Assembly: GCF_043677095.1 (NCBI RefSeq)
Contig: NZ_JBHLJR010000002.1
Coordinates: 248,001 to 312,000 of the forward strand
Source: Natronococcus roseus
GTDB taxonomy: Archaea > Halobacteriota > Halobacteria > Halobacteriales > Natrialbaceae
Direction of reading: 5' to 3'
Length of the DNA stretch: 64,000 nucleotides
In this document: positions 35,299 to 44,946 of the stretch, one piece after another
Layout of the letters: each line of letters opens with the position of its first letter
How positions within the stretch are numbered: the stretch's first letter is position 1
Made by a program: the position numbers and the translations under genes
The notes under the pieces: generated by a model
Databases searched by the model: none
Told to the model about the DNA's origin: nothing
What the model saw: only the letters and a program-made list of their open reading frames with translations

Positions 35299-36669
35299 AT
35301 GAAAAACAAGTTGTGGAAAGTGTTGTCAACACTAAGAGGAGACGAGCTCAACAAATATCAACAGTTGAAGAAAAGTCAATACAAAACTGGTGAACAAGTA
35401 AGATCCGAACAACGGGACTCTCTCAAAGATATAATAGCTCATTCGTATAATAAAGTTCCTTACTATAGACAGGCCTTTGATAGTACTGGAATAATCACTG
35501 ACGATGGCCGTGTCAACTTAGACCAGTTTGGTGAAATACCATTACTGACTAAAAACCACCTAAAAGATAGATATGATGATTTGATTGCTGATGATATTGA
35601 GAACCGTGATACGTATATTAATCGTTCTGGTGGATCAACAGGTGAACCTACCAAATTTGTTCAAGATGATGAATACTCAGAATGGAACAAAGCAATGAAA
35701 CTGTTGACCAATGAATGGGGTGAATATCATTACGGGAAACCTAGGATACGATTATGGGGATCAGAGCGAGACGTATTTAAGAAAAGAGAATCCCTGAAAT
35801 CACAAATTGGCGGATGGATAAGAAATGAAAAGGTATTAGATTGCTTTGAAATGGATAGCGAGAAGATGAAAAGTCATACTGAATCTATAAATGAGTTCAA
35901 GCCAGCTCAAATATATTCATATTCGGATGCAGCTTATGAATTATCTAAATTTATCGATAGAAACCAACTTAATGTTCATTCTCCCAACACTGTCATGACT
36001 ACAGCAGGCACGCTGTTACCTCATATGCGTGATAAAATCGAGTCAGTTTTCAATACTACTGTCATTAATAGGTATGGATCCAGAGAGATGGGCGCAATTG
36101 CGACAGAGTGCAGCACGCATAACGGTCTTCATATTGCAGCTCCGAACGTGTTTGTTGAAATTCTGTCAGAGGATGGTACACCTGTCGATGATGGGGAAGT
36201 AGGTGATGTAGTCATTACGTCTCTTCGGAATTATTCAATGCCACTGATCCGATACAAAATAGGTGATAAGGCAAGTGGTATTTCGCAGTGTAATTGTGAT
36301 CGAGGTTGGCCAGTACTAGAAAATATTGTTGGTCGAACGGGAGATACTATCCTTTTACCAGGCGGAAAGCAAATATCGCCATATTATTTCGTACATACAA
36401 TCGGCGTAGTTATGGAATTAGATTGGATAGAAAAGTATCAGATAATCCAAAAGGAGCCCACAAAATTCATCATAAAAATAATAGCTGCCAAAGAGATAGA
36501 CCGGCAAAAGCATAATCAAGACTTGAATGAAATCAAGTCAAAGGTGTTAAATGTTGTTGGAGAAGACTGTGACATTCAAATAAAATTTGTTGAGAAGATA
36601 GATAGAGATGAATCCGGGAAGTATAGATATACTATCTCAGAAGTAGAAAATACGTTCTATGAGTCGTAG
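35299..36669 (+). CDS. PaaK/CapK-like adenylate-forming ligase
   Basis: 456 residues from ATG 35299 (the frame is open 26 codons further up). ANL-superfamily features: NRSGGSTGEPTKF at about residue 115 is the P-loop, INRYGSREMGAIATEC the A5-like motif with the catalytic Glu, MPLIRYKIGDKAS the A7-like Tyr-Arg-x-x-Asp strand, and a C-terminal lid domain follows. CapK-type relatives occur widely in capsule clusters, where they are thought to activate acyl or amino-acid substituents or act on polyprenyl-linked sugars. No CoA synthesis partner is nearby. Low G+C, same operon as the GT8 gene. Confidence 0.85.
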   Translation: MKNKLWKVLSTLRGDELNKYQQLKKSQYKTGEQVRSEQRDSLKDIIAHSYNKVPYYRQAFDSTGIITDDGRVNLDQFGEIPLLTKNHLKDRYDDLIADDIENRDTYINRSGGSTGEPTKFVQDDEYSEWNKAMKLLTNEWGEYHYGKPRIRLWGSERDVFKKRESLKSQIGGWIRNEKVLDCFEMDSEKMKSHTESINEFKPAQIYSYSDAAYELSKFIDRNQLNVHSPNTVMTTAGTLLPHMRDKIESVFNTTVINRYGSREMGAIATECSTHNGLHIAAPNVFVEILSEDGTPVDDGEVGDVVITSLRNYSMPLIRYKIGDKASGISQCNCDRGWPVLENIVGRTGDTILLPGGKQISPYYFVHTIGVVMELDWIEKYQIIQKEPTKFIIKIIAAKEIDRQKHNQDLNEIKSKVLNVVGEDCDIQIKFVEKIDRDESGKYRYTISEVENTFYES

Positions 36670-36973
36670 ACTGACTCTTCCTTCACATAAGAGGTTGGAC
36701 CACCAAATGTTTGCTAAATAATGACTTTATTTGGCTGTATTGAATCGTCATAAGGCGGTAGAATCCACTGTTTCACGGCACGCTTGATCTTGTAGACGAC
36801 ACACTCCAGGCGATCTACGGAACTTACGGACACTGTTTAGTAGCCAGTTTGAGAAGTGATAGTATTTGAGTGAATTGGTTAGAATCTCGTAGACCTACTC
36901 AGCGAGGCTACGACGCGGATTTAGGAGAATCTTGGGAGAACGAGCGGACGGCGAACGCCCGTGAGTGATCACC
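36670..36973. other. intergenic, possibly IS-flank debris
   Basis: About 300 bp between the ligase gene and the IS630 remnant. No gene recognised. The sequence may be the outer part of a decayed element, but no clear terminal repeat is visible. Confidence 0.4.
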
Positions 36974-37600
36974 TTAACACCTGAATATCCGGGAGGAATG
37001 TCTCGATCCAGTCACTATCGAAATTAAGCGCCGGCTCAAGTGGAGAAATATCTCAGTGAGGAATTCTCGAAAGTGGTTTTTGTCCGCGAAAATCTCTGGC
37101 GAGATTTCGCGTTTGAGGTCTTTCCAGAGCGGTTCGATCGCGTTCAGCGTCGGTGAGTACGGCAGGATGAAGACGAACTCGACATTGAGTTCGTCGGCCC
37201 GATCCTGTGCAAGATGCGTCGGATGATAGGCGACGCCGTAGCGGTCTTCGATGAGTGTGCGAATCTCCTGTGGCGTCCACGGTTGGCCGTCTTCAAGGAG
37301 TTCACAGAACTCATCCCACTGCACTGGGGTGAGCCTCGGCGGCCGGCCGCCGCCGAAGCGTGGGCGGAGTCCCTCGATACCACCGTCGCTCCACGCGCGT
37401 GCCCAGCGACTACTCGTTGGTTGGGAGACGCCGACGGCTTCTCTAGCTTGTTGCTGTGTTCGTCCGTTGTAGAGACTCTTCACGAAGCATAATCGCCGGA
37501 CTAGACACGTCTCATCCATCTTCTGGGTCGTATCAATCGCCTGATCAAACTCTCTGGTCGACAGATGCTCAACGAGCTTGAACCGGCGTGTTCCGTTCAT
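36974..37600 (-). pseudogene. IS630-type transposase with internal deletion
   Basis: From ATG 37600 the frame reads the N-terminal HTH part (VGVSQPTSSRWARAWSDGG, LRPRFGGGRPPRLT, PWTPQEIRTLIEDRYGVAYH). It then jumps straight to the last part of the DDE domain (FVFILPYSPTLNAIEPLWKD). The segment holding the first two catalytic Asp residues is missing; only the Glu (NAIEPLW) remains. The frame is kept, so a short HTH protein could still be made, but transposition is not possible. Confidence 0.8.
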
Positions 37601-37651
37601 TACGAAGAAAACGTCGTCTGCGTATTCATTCGTTGCGCTGATGACTCTAGA

Positions 37652-38232
37652 GCGTTCGCCGTCCGCCTCCACCAGACCGGTTGTTCTCTTCGAGAGACAG
37701 CGATAATCCTCGCTGAATCAGGTGTTAAGCGCTTTCATAGTACGGTCTGGAATTGGGTACATCGGCCGTCTGACAACGGTACGAGCTGCCTGAGGCAAAC
37801 CCGAAGCGGGTCGCTATCGACGGGACTGTTGTCAAGATCAGCAGTGACTGATCTTAATTATACGCTGCAATAGGCATTGAGACAAAGCTGATTTCGATGT
37901 CGCGTTATTTGATCCGAACGGCACTGATCCGGCAGCTGTATTTCTGGGTGGACTTCGTGAGAAACACGATCTCTCCGAGGATGAGTTTCTCGTTGATCAA
38001 TTCGACTATCGGACTGCCCTCTCCCGATTAAGACTAAACGGCCAAGTGAACTACGACGACAGAAACCTCATCGAGAATTCATACCCTCAAAATATAAGTT
38101 AACCGTTTCCATAACTCATAGGCAGGCAGTCGGGCGAGCGCACGCGAATTTATCGAACAGTTCGTACATTATTGTAACCGCCGGAGACCGCATCAATCGC
38201 TCGATGGAAAGACGCCTATTGGGGAGTTCTGA
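37652..38232 (+). pseudogene. IS6-like transposase remnant with stops and frameshifts
   Basis: The plus strand reads AFAVRLHQTGCSLRETAIIL then GVKRFHSTVWNWVH (HTH part). It continues VAIDGTVVKISSD with stops, FDPNGTDPAAVFLGGLREKH then DLSEDEFLVDQF, YDDRNLIEN, a gap, and the C-terminal RRPHQSLDGKTPIGEF-like end. This is the order of haloarchaeal IS6-family transposases. It is back to back with the IS630 remnant. Confidence 0.8.
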
Positions 38233-38426
38233 ACTAGACAGTGCCAGTAGACAGACTATGTTAACTAATTAGATCATTCATTTATATAGATTTGATTTTT
38301 AACTCATCAGGAATTTATTCCGATAGATGGCTGGCACATCATAGCAGATTTCTACAACAAGGAATTTATAATATCGTATCTAACCACGATACACAGTTAA
38401 TTTCACAATGAGGTTAATATACTTAG

Positions 38427-39578
38427 ATGAATAACATGGATGACTTGAAAGCAAATAGCAGTAGTAGTGACGATATGATAGATCTGTGTTTTATATCTGG
38501 AAAAATATATAAATATCTTCAACCTGGGCAAGGTGCTGCCGGGGGTGCCCAACGACAACAATATCTACTCGGAAAAGAATTAGCAAACCAAGGACATGAA
38601 ATTTCATTTATTGTTGGTGATTATGGTCAGCCAAGTCACGAACGTATAGGCGAATTTGACATTTGGAAAGGATGTCCGAACGAAATAAAATCACCAAAAC
38701 GTATCCCATACCAGGTGGTAGACCTGTTTTGGGCAATGAAAAAGGCAAATGCTGAGTTTTATTATGTCCGCGGAGCACCACTGTTGTGCGCTCCCGCATA
38801 CCTATTTTCTAAAATATTAGGTAAAAAATTTATATTTTGTATAGCGAATGACAAGGATGTAAGTCCTGAAACAGTAGAGGATCTCCCGATCGGAGTGAAG
38901 CATTTATATCTCCGAGCTCTCTCAAACTCAGACATTATTATCACCCAAACAAAGAAGCAGCAAAAGATGGTCAAGACATTGTTCCAAAGAAAAACAACAG
39001 TTATTCCTAACGGATATAGCACCGTATCAACGAACAAAATAACGGACCATTGTCGTCGAAATACTGTTCTTTGGGTAGGAACAGATGACCGCCACCAGAA
39101 GCACCCAGAGCGCTTTCTTCAATTGGCAAAGTCACTGCCGAACATACACTTCACAATGATTTGCCGTCAAACAACCAATCTAGAATTTCATAAAAAAATC
39201 AAAAAGCAAGCAGAATATATTGAAAATTTAAAGTTTATAGACTTTGTAGACCCAGACGAAATACATGAATATTATAATAGATCTTATGCGCTTATAAATA
39301 CTTCTGATTATGAAGGATTTCCGAATACTTTTCTTGAAGCTTGGCGCTATGAAACACCTATCGTATCTCTGTATTTTGATTTAGATGGTGTGTTATCAAG
39401 TAGATCAGTTGGATTTTTAGCGGATTCAATGTCCAACTTGGCTAAATATACCAGTGAATTAGCTTCTAATGAAACAAAGCGAAGATACATGGGTAAAAAA
39501 GGGAGGGAATTTATGGAAACAAATTATTCCCTTAATAGTATAGGCCATATGTATGAGGAAGTGATCACTAGCAGGTAG
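38427..39578 (+). CDS. GT4 family glycosyltransferase, low G+C
   Basis: 383 residues from ATG 38427 (ATG 38436 also possible). GT-B fold: GQGAAGGAQRQQYLLGKELA in the N-terminal domain, YVRGAPLLCAPAYLFSK, then VLWVGTDDRHQKHPERFLQL at the domain link. The donor-site signature is INTSDYEGFPNTFLEAWRYE, with E-x7-E spacing. Codon use is AT-rich like the 28-36 kb genes, suggesting a common source for these islands now separated by IS remnants. Presumed to act on the same exported glycan. Confidence 0.88.
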   Translation: MNNMDDLKANSSSSDDMIDLCFISGKIYKYLQPGQGAAGGAQRQQYLLGKELANQGHEISFIVGDYGQPSHERIGEFDIWKGCPNEIKSPKRIPYQVVDLFWAMKKANAEFYYVRGAPLLCAPAYLFSKILGKKFIFCIANDKDVSPETVEDLPIGVKHLYLRALSNSDIIITQTKKQQKMVKTLFQRKTTVIPNGYSTVSTNKITDHCRRNTVLWVGTDDRHQKHPERFLQLAKSLPNIHFTMICRQTTNLEFHKKIKKQAEYIENLKFIDFVDPDEIHEYYNRSYALINTSDYEGFPNTFLEAWRYETPIVSLYFDLDGVLSSRSVGFLADSMSNLAKYTSELASNETKRRYMGKKGREFMETNYSLNSIGHMYEEVITSR

Positions 39579-39874
39579 GGATAAACAACAAAAATAACAA
39601 AATAACCGTATAGTTCGTTGGTCTACCGACCGCAGGCAAATTAGCAGTTTGGGATTTATATTAAATAGTACAGGTAAAGCTAATAGGACATATACAAACG
39701 CCAGCCCCAAGGGGCGCTATTCAACAAAGCAGAAAATATAGAGATTGGAAAGGTAGACGTACTCTTCGCCAAACGGGAGACGGTGTACTCTCTGTTGGTG
39801 TCTGGAACTCAACGTCCTCGTCTCAGGCGGCTGCCCAGCAGTGCTGACAAGGCGATGGTCGGTGCTCATCACGC
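39579..39874. other. intergenic, composition boundary
   Basis: About 300 bp. The first half is AT-rich like the preceding gene, the second GC-rich like the following remnant. It is therefore a likely recombination junction. No gene recognised. Confidence 0.4.
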
Positions 39875-40830
39875 ATGAATGCCATCGGCTTGCTGGAGGA
39901 TACGCCACTCGACTGTAGCCGATCACGAAGCATCGGTCGAAGATGTTTCTCCCAATCGGCGAGTCGACCGTGATCGATCGGATCTTTGAGGAACTCGAAG
40001 CCGACAAACGGGTTGACGAGGTGTACGTGAATACGAACGAGCGGTTCGCGTCCGACTTCGAGACACACCTCGAGAACGCCTCGTTCGAAAAACCACGAGT
40101 GTCGGTCGAAGAGACGACCGCCGAGGACGAGAAGTTCGGCGTCGTCGGCGCGCTCGCACAGCTGGTCGATCGTGAGGGAATCGACGACGACCTCCTCGCT
40201 ATCGCGGGCGACAACCTGATCAGCTTCGATCTCTCCGACTTCATCGACGCGTTCGAAACGAACGAGGCACCGACGCTCGCCGCGTACGACGTCGGTTCGT
40301 ACGAACAGGCAACGTCGTACGGAATCGTCGAACTCGAGGACGACCGCGTCGTCGACTTTCAGGAGAAACCTGACGAGCCCAAGAGCACGCTCGTATCAAT
40401 CGCCTGCTATGCACTTCCGGAGGAATCCGTCTCGCTGTTTCCGACGTATCTGGAGGACGGGAACAACCCGGACGAGCCGGGCTGGTTCATCCAGTGGCTC
40501 CAGAACCGGACCCCGACGTACGCCTACACGTTCGACGAAGTCTGGTTCGATATCGGGACGCCCGAGAGCTATCTCGATGCCGTTGCCTGGAAACTCGACG
40601 GCGAATCGATCGTCGCTGACGACGCGTCAGTCGAAGAGACGTCTATCGGCGAAAACGTTCACGTCATGCCTGGAGCGACACTTTTGGAATCCAATCTCGA
40701 GCGATCGGTCGTCTTTCCTGGGGTGACGCTCGAACAAACCTCCCTTCGATGGTGCGTAGTCGACCGCGATGCTGCCATCTCCCAACTTGATCTAACTGGT
40801 GCTTTGATTGGAGCACACATCACAATCTAA
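39875..40830 (+). pseudogene. sugar nucleotidyltransferase broken by frameshift and amber stop
   Basis: The open frame from ATG 39943 (MFLPIGESTVIDRIFEELEA) covers most of a glucose-1-phosphate-nucleotidyltransferase-like protein: LLAIAGDNLISFDLSDF, GIVELEDDRVVDFQEKPDEP, EVWFDIGTPESYLDAVAW and a C-terminal hexapeptide-like part. The normal N-terminus is still readable upstream: ATG at 39875, then, after a one-base loss near 39887, LAGGYATRL, a TAG stop at 39916-39918 where Trp is expected, and PITKHRSK joining MFLPIG. The G-G-x-x-T-R-L loop binds the nucleotide. Without it, a product starting at 39943 should be inactive. Confidence 0.85.
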
Positions 40831-41062
40831 AAGTTGCACTCTTGCTTTCTGCCATGTTCTACAGAGCTATTTCATACCGGAGAAAGGAGCGCTGTTGGTA
40901 GTCTACATCTTTCGGTCAATTTATATTCGAGTTAGATAAAAGTTAATATTATAGAATTATAGTCCAGACTTTTAAATCCAATAGCTGTTTGTGACTTCCG
41001 TAAAAAGTACTCTTTATTGAATTATCAACAATAGTGTATATAGGGCTCCGCCCCACGTCTAC

Positions 41063-41143
41063 CGACTGGCGCTCGCCACCGAGACGGACGCCGTCCTTGT
41101 GGTCGACGTTGACGTCCCCCGGGTCCGTGACGAGGGTGTCTAA
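41063..41143 (+). pseudogene. VapC C-terminal remnant
   Basis: 27 codons, LALATETDAVLVV then DVDVPRVRDEGV-stop. They match the end of the PIN toxin at 2263-2700 (VALAAETDATLVV, then GVDVIGFREKGV) with a short internal deletion. Nothing of the gene remains upstream. Confidence 0.7.
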
Positions 41144-41376
41144 AACACGTTTGGGAGTCGACACCGGCTGCTGTATTGCGTCCCGGACACCGGATTCGGG
41201 CGGCGACGCTGCCATCCGTATCGTTCGTCCGAGGAACTCAGGGCGGAATTCGATCTGTTGGAGTCGGTATCGGGTGTGTTCGACGCGCAGTCGTCGTGGC
41301 ATCCACAGTGGTCACGGGACTCAATTGTCTCATCAAGGGTCCTCGACCCAGAGTCGTCCAATCGCGTGTTTGTTAC

Positions 41377-41437
41377 GACTGGCGCAGCACCGGCTCGTAC
41401 CGTTCACGGTTAGCCTCGTACCAGCCGATTAACTCCT
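41377..41437 (-). pseudogene. epimerase C-terminal remnant
   Basis: About 60 bp on the minus strand code for WYEANRERYEPVLRQS-like sequence, almost the same as the last residues of the epimerase at 51984-53042 (WYRTNREWYEPLVRQS). It is the only piece of that gene here. 41438-41718 shows no gene. Confidence 0.65.
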
Positions 41438-41718
41438 AAAACCAAACAATCTTCCCTCACATTATACTGAAACGCTTGTATTCTCAAAGGATGCACAGCA
41501 GATCGTTGTCTTCTACCTTGGTCTGAGTGGGACTCCCAAATCAGACAGCAAGTGCCTTTGCTACTACCTTGATGGGCCTTCCCGATATTGCTCTCTCGAA
41601 TCGTTTCGGTAGTGTTCAGGAAGAGTACATTTCTCAAATTTTTCTTCACTCAATTAGATCTATATATGTCTATCTCAAAGTGGGAAAAGTAATATATTAA
41701 GGAGTGGAGAACAGAATC

Positions 41719-42381
41719 ATGGCTACACCCGTGCTTGCAGCCGACGATGTCTCGGTACATCGTAGAGGACTGCCGATCCTCGAGGGACTGTCCCTGTCGG
41801 TCCCGGTCGGCTCGCGGACGCTCGTCCAGGGACCGAGCGGCGCCGGGAAGTCGACGCTGTTCTCGGTGCTCGGACTGCTTGAGCCGCCCGACGGCGGGCG
41901 AGTGCTGGTCGACGGAACAGACACAAGTAAGCTCTCGGAACGACGGCGGGCCCGGCTGCGCCGGGATACGATCGGAGTCGTCTTTCAGGACTTCCAGCTG
42001 GTGCCGGACCTGACCGCCCGTGAGAACGCCCTGTTGCCCCAGCACCACGGCGGCAATCGCGACGAGGCGTGGGTCGACGAACTGCTCGGGGCGCTCGCTA
42101 TTGCCGACCGGGCGGATCGGTATCCGGCGACGCTCAGCAACGGCGAGAAACAGCGGGTCGCAATCGCCCGCGCGCTCGCGAACCAACCCGATGTCATCCT
42201 GGCCGACGAGCCGACCGGACAGCTCGATCCCGAGACGACCGATTGTCTCACCAACGTACTGTTTGACGTGCAACACCGTACGGAGTCGGCGCTCGTGATC
42301 ATTAGTCACGATCAGTCGCTCGAGGGCCTGTTCGACCGGACGCTTACGCTTCGAGCCGGCGACACGGTCGCTCCCCGGTAG
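41719..42381 (+). CDS. ABC transporter ATPase (LolD/MacB type), orphan
   Basis: 220 residues from ATG 41719. Walker A GPSGAGKS at about residue 38, Q-loop VVFQDFQLVPDLTAREN, ABC signature LSNGEKQRVAIARALANQ (an Asn in place of the usual Gly in LSGGE), Walker B VILADEPTGQLD, and H-loop ALVIISHDQS. The class serves permeases of the MacB/LolCE kind that move lipids, lipoproteins or peptides. No permease gene is adjacent: an IS-like debris zone lies upstream and hypF, on the other strand, downstream. It may have lost its partner or work with a distant one. Confidence 0.88.
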   Translation: MATPVLAADDVSVHRRGLPILEGLSLSVPVGSRTLVQGPSGAGKSTLFSVLGLLEPPDGGRVLVDGTDTSKLSERRRARLRRDTIGVVFQDFQLVPDLTARENALLPQHHGGNRDEAWVDELLGALAIADRADRYPATLSNGEKQRVAIARALANQPDVILADEPTGQLDPETTDCLTNVLFDVQHRTESALVIISHDQSLEGLFDRTLTLRAGDTVAPR

Positions 42382-42552
42382 CCACCTCCGTTGCTTGCGT
42401 ATCTCGTAGATCCTCGACTGGCTTGGCTGACGGGTAGATGAAGCCTGCATCGTTAGGCGCGCGAGATCTCACTCGGTTTCTCCCGACAAGTCAACACACT
42501 CTGTGCAGAGTACGAGTCGTCGTTGTAGCCAGAATCGACCCCACACTGTGGG

Positions 42553-44946
42553 TTATATGCTGTCTTGATCTCGAGACGCTCGAGTTGCTGCTACTGTGAG
42601 CTGTCCGTAGGCAATGCCGCCGTCACCGGCTGGAACGCGCTCGTTGGCGACCAACTCGAGGCCCGCGCTGGTAACGCGTTCGCGAATCCGCGTCGCGATC
42701 GGGTCGTTGTACGCCACCCCTCCGGTTAGTGCAACCGTCTCTTGGCCCCGTGCAGTCGCAACGTTGATCGCGAGGTCGGCGAGTTCCCGGGCGAGGACGT
42801 CCTGGGCCGTCGCCGCGACGGCGGCTCGAGAGTGGCCCGCCTCACACAGCTCAACGAGGGTAGCGAAGAGTGCCGGGGTGTCGATTACGGGCCGGCCATC
42901 GGCCCGTGCGGTCGGGACGTCGATTGCGGTCGGCTCCCCGCGGGCTGCGAGTGCCTCGAGTTTCATCGCGGGCTCCCCTTCATACCGACGTTCGTCACAG
43001 ACGTCGAGTAAGGCAGCGACCGCGTCGAGGACTCGGCCGGTGCTGCTCGTCAGCGGGACGTTGTCGCCGCTCTCGAGTTGTCGGATGACGTCGTCGGGCT
43101 CTGTGTCATCGCCAGGAAACGAGACGTCATGGCGTTCGAGGTGGTCGACGACACGATCCGACTCTCGAGCGTAAAGCAGCGCTGCGGCCATCCGTCCCGG
43201 GTATCGTGTCGCTCGATCGCCACCCGGCATCGGGACCGGCGCGAGGCCGCCGACACGCTCGAAGTCGGCCAGGGAGGCATCGAGCACTTCTCCGCCCCAA
43301 AGAGTTCCATCAGGACCGTACCCCAACCCGTCGAGCGTCAGCGCAACGGCGCGCTCGAGGCCGTGTTCGGCGAGGACGCTTGCGGCGTGGGCGTGGTGGT
43401 GTTGGACGGCAACACTGCGCTCTGCGAGGCCATCTGCGACCAGTCGACGGGCGTAGTCTGCGGTCTCGAACGCCGGGTGGGCGTCGTGGGCGACGATCGG
43501 CGGATACTCGAGGCCGGTAATGTCGAGCAGGTGGTCGACAGCGTTCTCAAACGACGCGAGACTCTCGGAGTCGTCGATATCGCCGAGATACTGGGTGAGA
43601 TAGCAGTCCCCCTCATGCAGTACGCCGGCAACCGCGTCGCGGTCTGCACCCGTCCCGAGTATCGGCGTCGAAGGTACGGAGTCGATCGACACCGGTGTCG
43701 GGGTGAACCCCCGCGACCGACGGAGCAGCCGTCGGTTCCCGTCAACGACGCGCACGAGAGAGTCGTCGCAGCGAGCAACGATACGGCGGTCGTGGAGTAC
43801 AAAACCGTCGGCGACGGCGCCCAGACTGGCAACCAAGGGTCCGTTGGCAGTCCGCATCGGGTTCCCGGGGCGGTTCGCCGACGTCAGCACCAGCGGTGTG
43901 TCGACCGCCTCGAAGAGGAGATAGTGAAGCCCCGAGTAGGGAAGCATTGTCCCAACGGTGTGGAGTCCGGGTGCGACACCGGTTGCGAGTCTCAAGCCAT
44001 CGTCTTCCGCCTGGGATGGGTCGTGCTCGAGCAGGACGATCGGCCGTCGTGGCGACTCGAGTGCCTCCTGTTCTCGAGCGGCAAGGGAGGCAAACGCTTC
44101 GACGGCGGTGACGTCCGGCGCCATCACGGCGAACGGCTTTTTTGGCCGTCCGATCCGTTCGCGGAGGCGGGCAACCGCCGCGGCGTTGGTGGCATCGCAG
44201 GCGAGGTGTGCACCGCCGATCCCCTTCAGGACAACTGTCTCGCCGCGATTAAGTGTGATAGCAGCGCGTTCGATCGCCGCCGTGCCGTCGGCGGTGTTCT
44301 CGAGTACTTCCGGAAACGGATCGCGTCCGTTCTCGGCGTCGCTCGTCGGGTGGGTGTCGCCGCTCGTCTCGCCGTAGCGCAAACGCGGGCCACAGTCCGG
44401 GCAGGCGATCGACTGGGCGTGATATCGGCGGTCGGTCGGTTCCTCGTACTCCTCTCGGCAGGCCTCACACATGGGAAATGCGGCCATCGACGTCGCCGAT
44501 CGGTCGTATGGCAGCGATTCGATGACGGTAAAACGCGGTCCGCAGTTGAGACAGGCCGTTGCCCAGTACTCCTGATATCGGGAGTCGGGATCACGAACGT
44601 CCTCGAGACAGGCCGCACAGATCGCTGTGTCCGGTGGAATCGTTCCGCCGCCGTCCCCGTTGGTACTGGAGTCAACGATTTCGAACGTGTCGTATACGGC
44701 CTCGGAGACCCGGTCGCGATCGACACTGACGGTTTCCACGTTTGCGAGCGGTGGCGGCTCCTCTCGCAGGTCGTCGAGCATCGCGTCGATGCAATCTTCC
44801 GACCCCTCGAGTTCGATCCGGACGCCAGCGCCACCACGGTTGTGGACCGTTCCGTGAAGACCGTATGCGAGTGCCCGCCGGTAGACGAACGGTCGAAATC
44901 CCACACTCTGGACGACGCCGGTCACACGAACGGTCGCGCGTTCCAT
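42553..44946 (-). CDS. hypF: carbamoyltransferase HypF
   Basis: 797 residues from ATG 44946. Domain order is typical: acylphosphatase-like (VRVTGVVQSVGFRPFVYRRA, residues 5-24), two zinc fingers (CAACLEDVRDPDSRYQEYWA, CLNC; CEAC, CPDC), a YrdC-like domain (NRGETVVLKGIGGAHLACDA, RPKKPFAVMAPD, LVLTSANRPGNPM) and a C-terminal Kae1/carbamoyltransferase domain (VAVQHHHAHAASVLAEHG, LTLDGLGYGPDGTLWGGEVL, LTGGVAYN). HypF uses carbamoyl phosphate and ATP to carbamoylate HypE, the source of the cyanide ligands of [NiFe] hydrogenase. No hypC, D, E, A, B or hydrogenase gene is in the window, so its use here is unclear. All key motifs look intact. Confidence 0.95.
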   Translation of the reverse strand: MERATVRVTGVVQSVGFRPFVYRRALAYGLHGTVHNRGGAGVRIELEGSEDCIDAMLDDLREEPPPLANVETVSVDRDRVSEAVYDTFEIVDSSTNGDGGGTIPPDTAICAACLEDVRDPDSRYQEYWATACLNCGPRFTVIESLPYDRSATSMAAFPMCEACREEYEEPTDRRYHAQSIACPDCGPRLRYGETSGDTHPTSDAENGRDPFPEVLENTADGTAAIERAAITLNRGETVVLKGIGGAHLACDATNAAAVARLRERIGRPKKPFAVMAPDVTAVEAFASLAAREQEALESPRRPIVLLEHDPSQAEDDGLRLATGVAPGLHTVGTMLPYSGLHYLLFEAVDTPLVLTSANRPGNPMRTANGPLVASLGAVADGFVLHDRRIVARCDDSLVRVVDGNRRLLRRSRGFTPTPVSIDSVPSTPILGTGADRDAVAGVLHEGDCYLTQYLGDIDDSESLASFENAVDHLLDITGLEYPPIVAHDAHPAFETADYARRLVADGLAERSVAVQHHHAHAASVLAEHGLERAVALTLDGLGYGPDGTLWGGEVLDASLADFERVGGLAPVPMPGGDRATRYPGRMAAALLYARESDRVVDHLERHDVSFPGDDTEPDDVIRQLESGDNVPLTSSTGRVLDAVAALLDVCDERRYEGEPAMKLEALAARGEPTAIDVPTARADGRPVIDTPALFATLVELCEAGHSRAAVAATAQDVLARELADLAINVATARGQETVALTGGVAYNDPIATRIRERVTSAGLELVANERVPAGDGGIAYGQLTVAATRASRDQDSI

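Noticed and set aside
39916..39918. TAG read as pyrrolysine in the nucleotidyltransferase
   Set aside because: A frameshift lies just upstream, the expected residue is Trp, and haloarchaea of this type are not known to use pyrrolysine. Pseudogene is simpler.
41438..41650. Minus-strand frame of 79 residues near 41.5 kb
   Set aside because: It might be transposase debris, but no frame matches a family I recognise.
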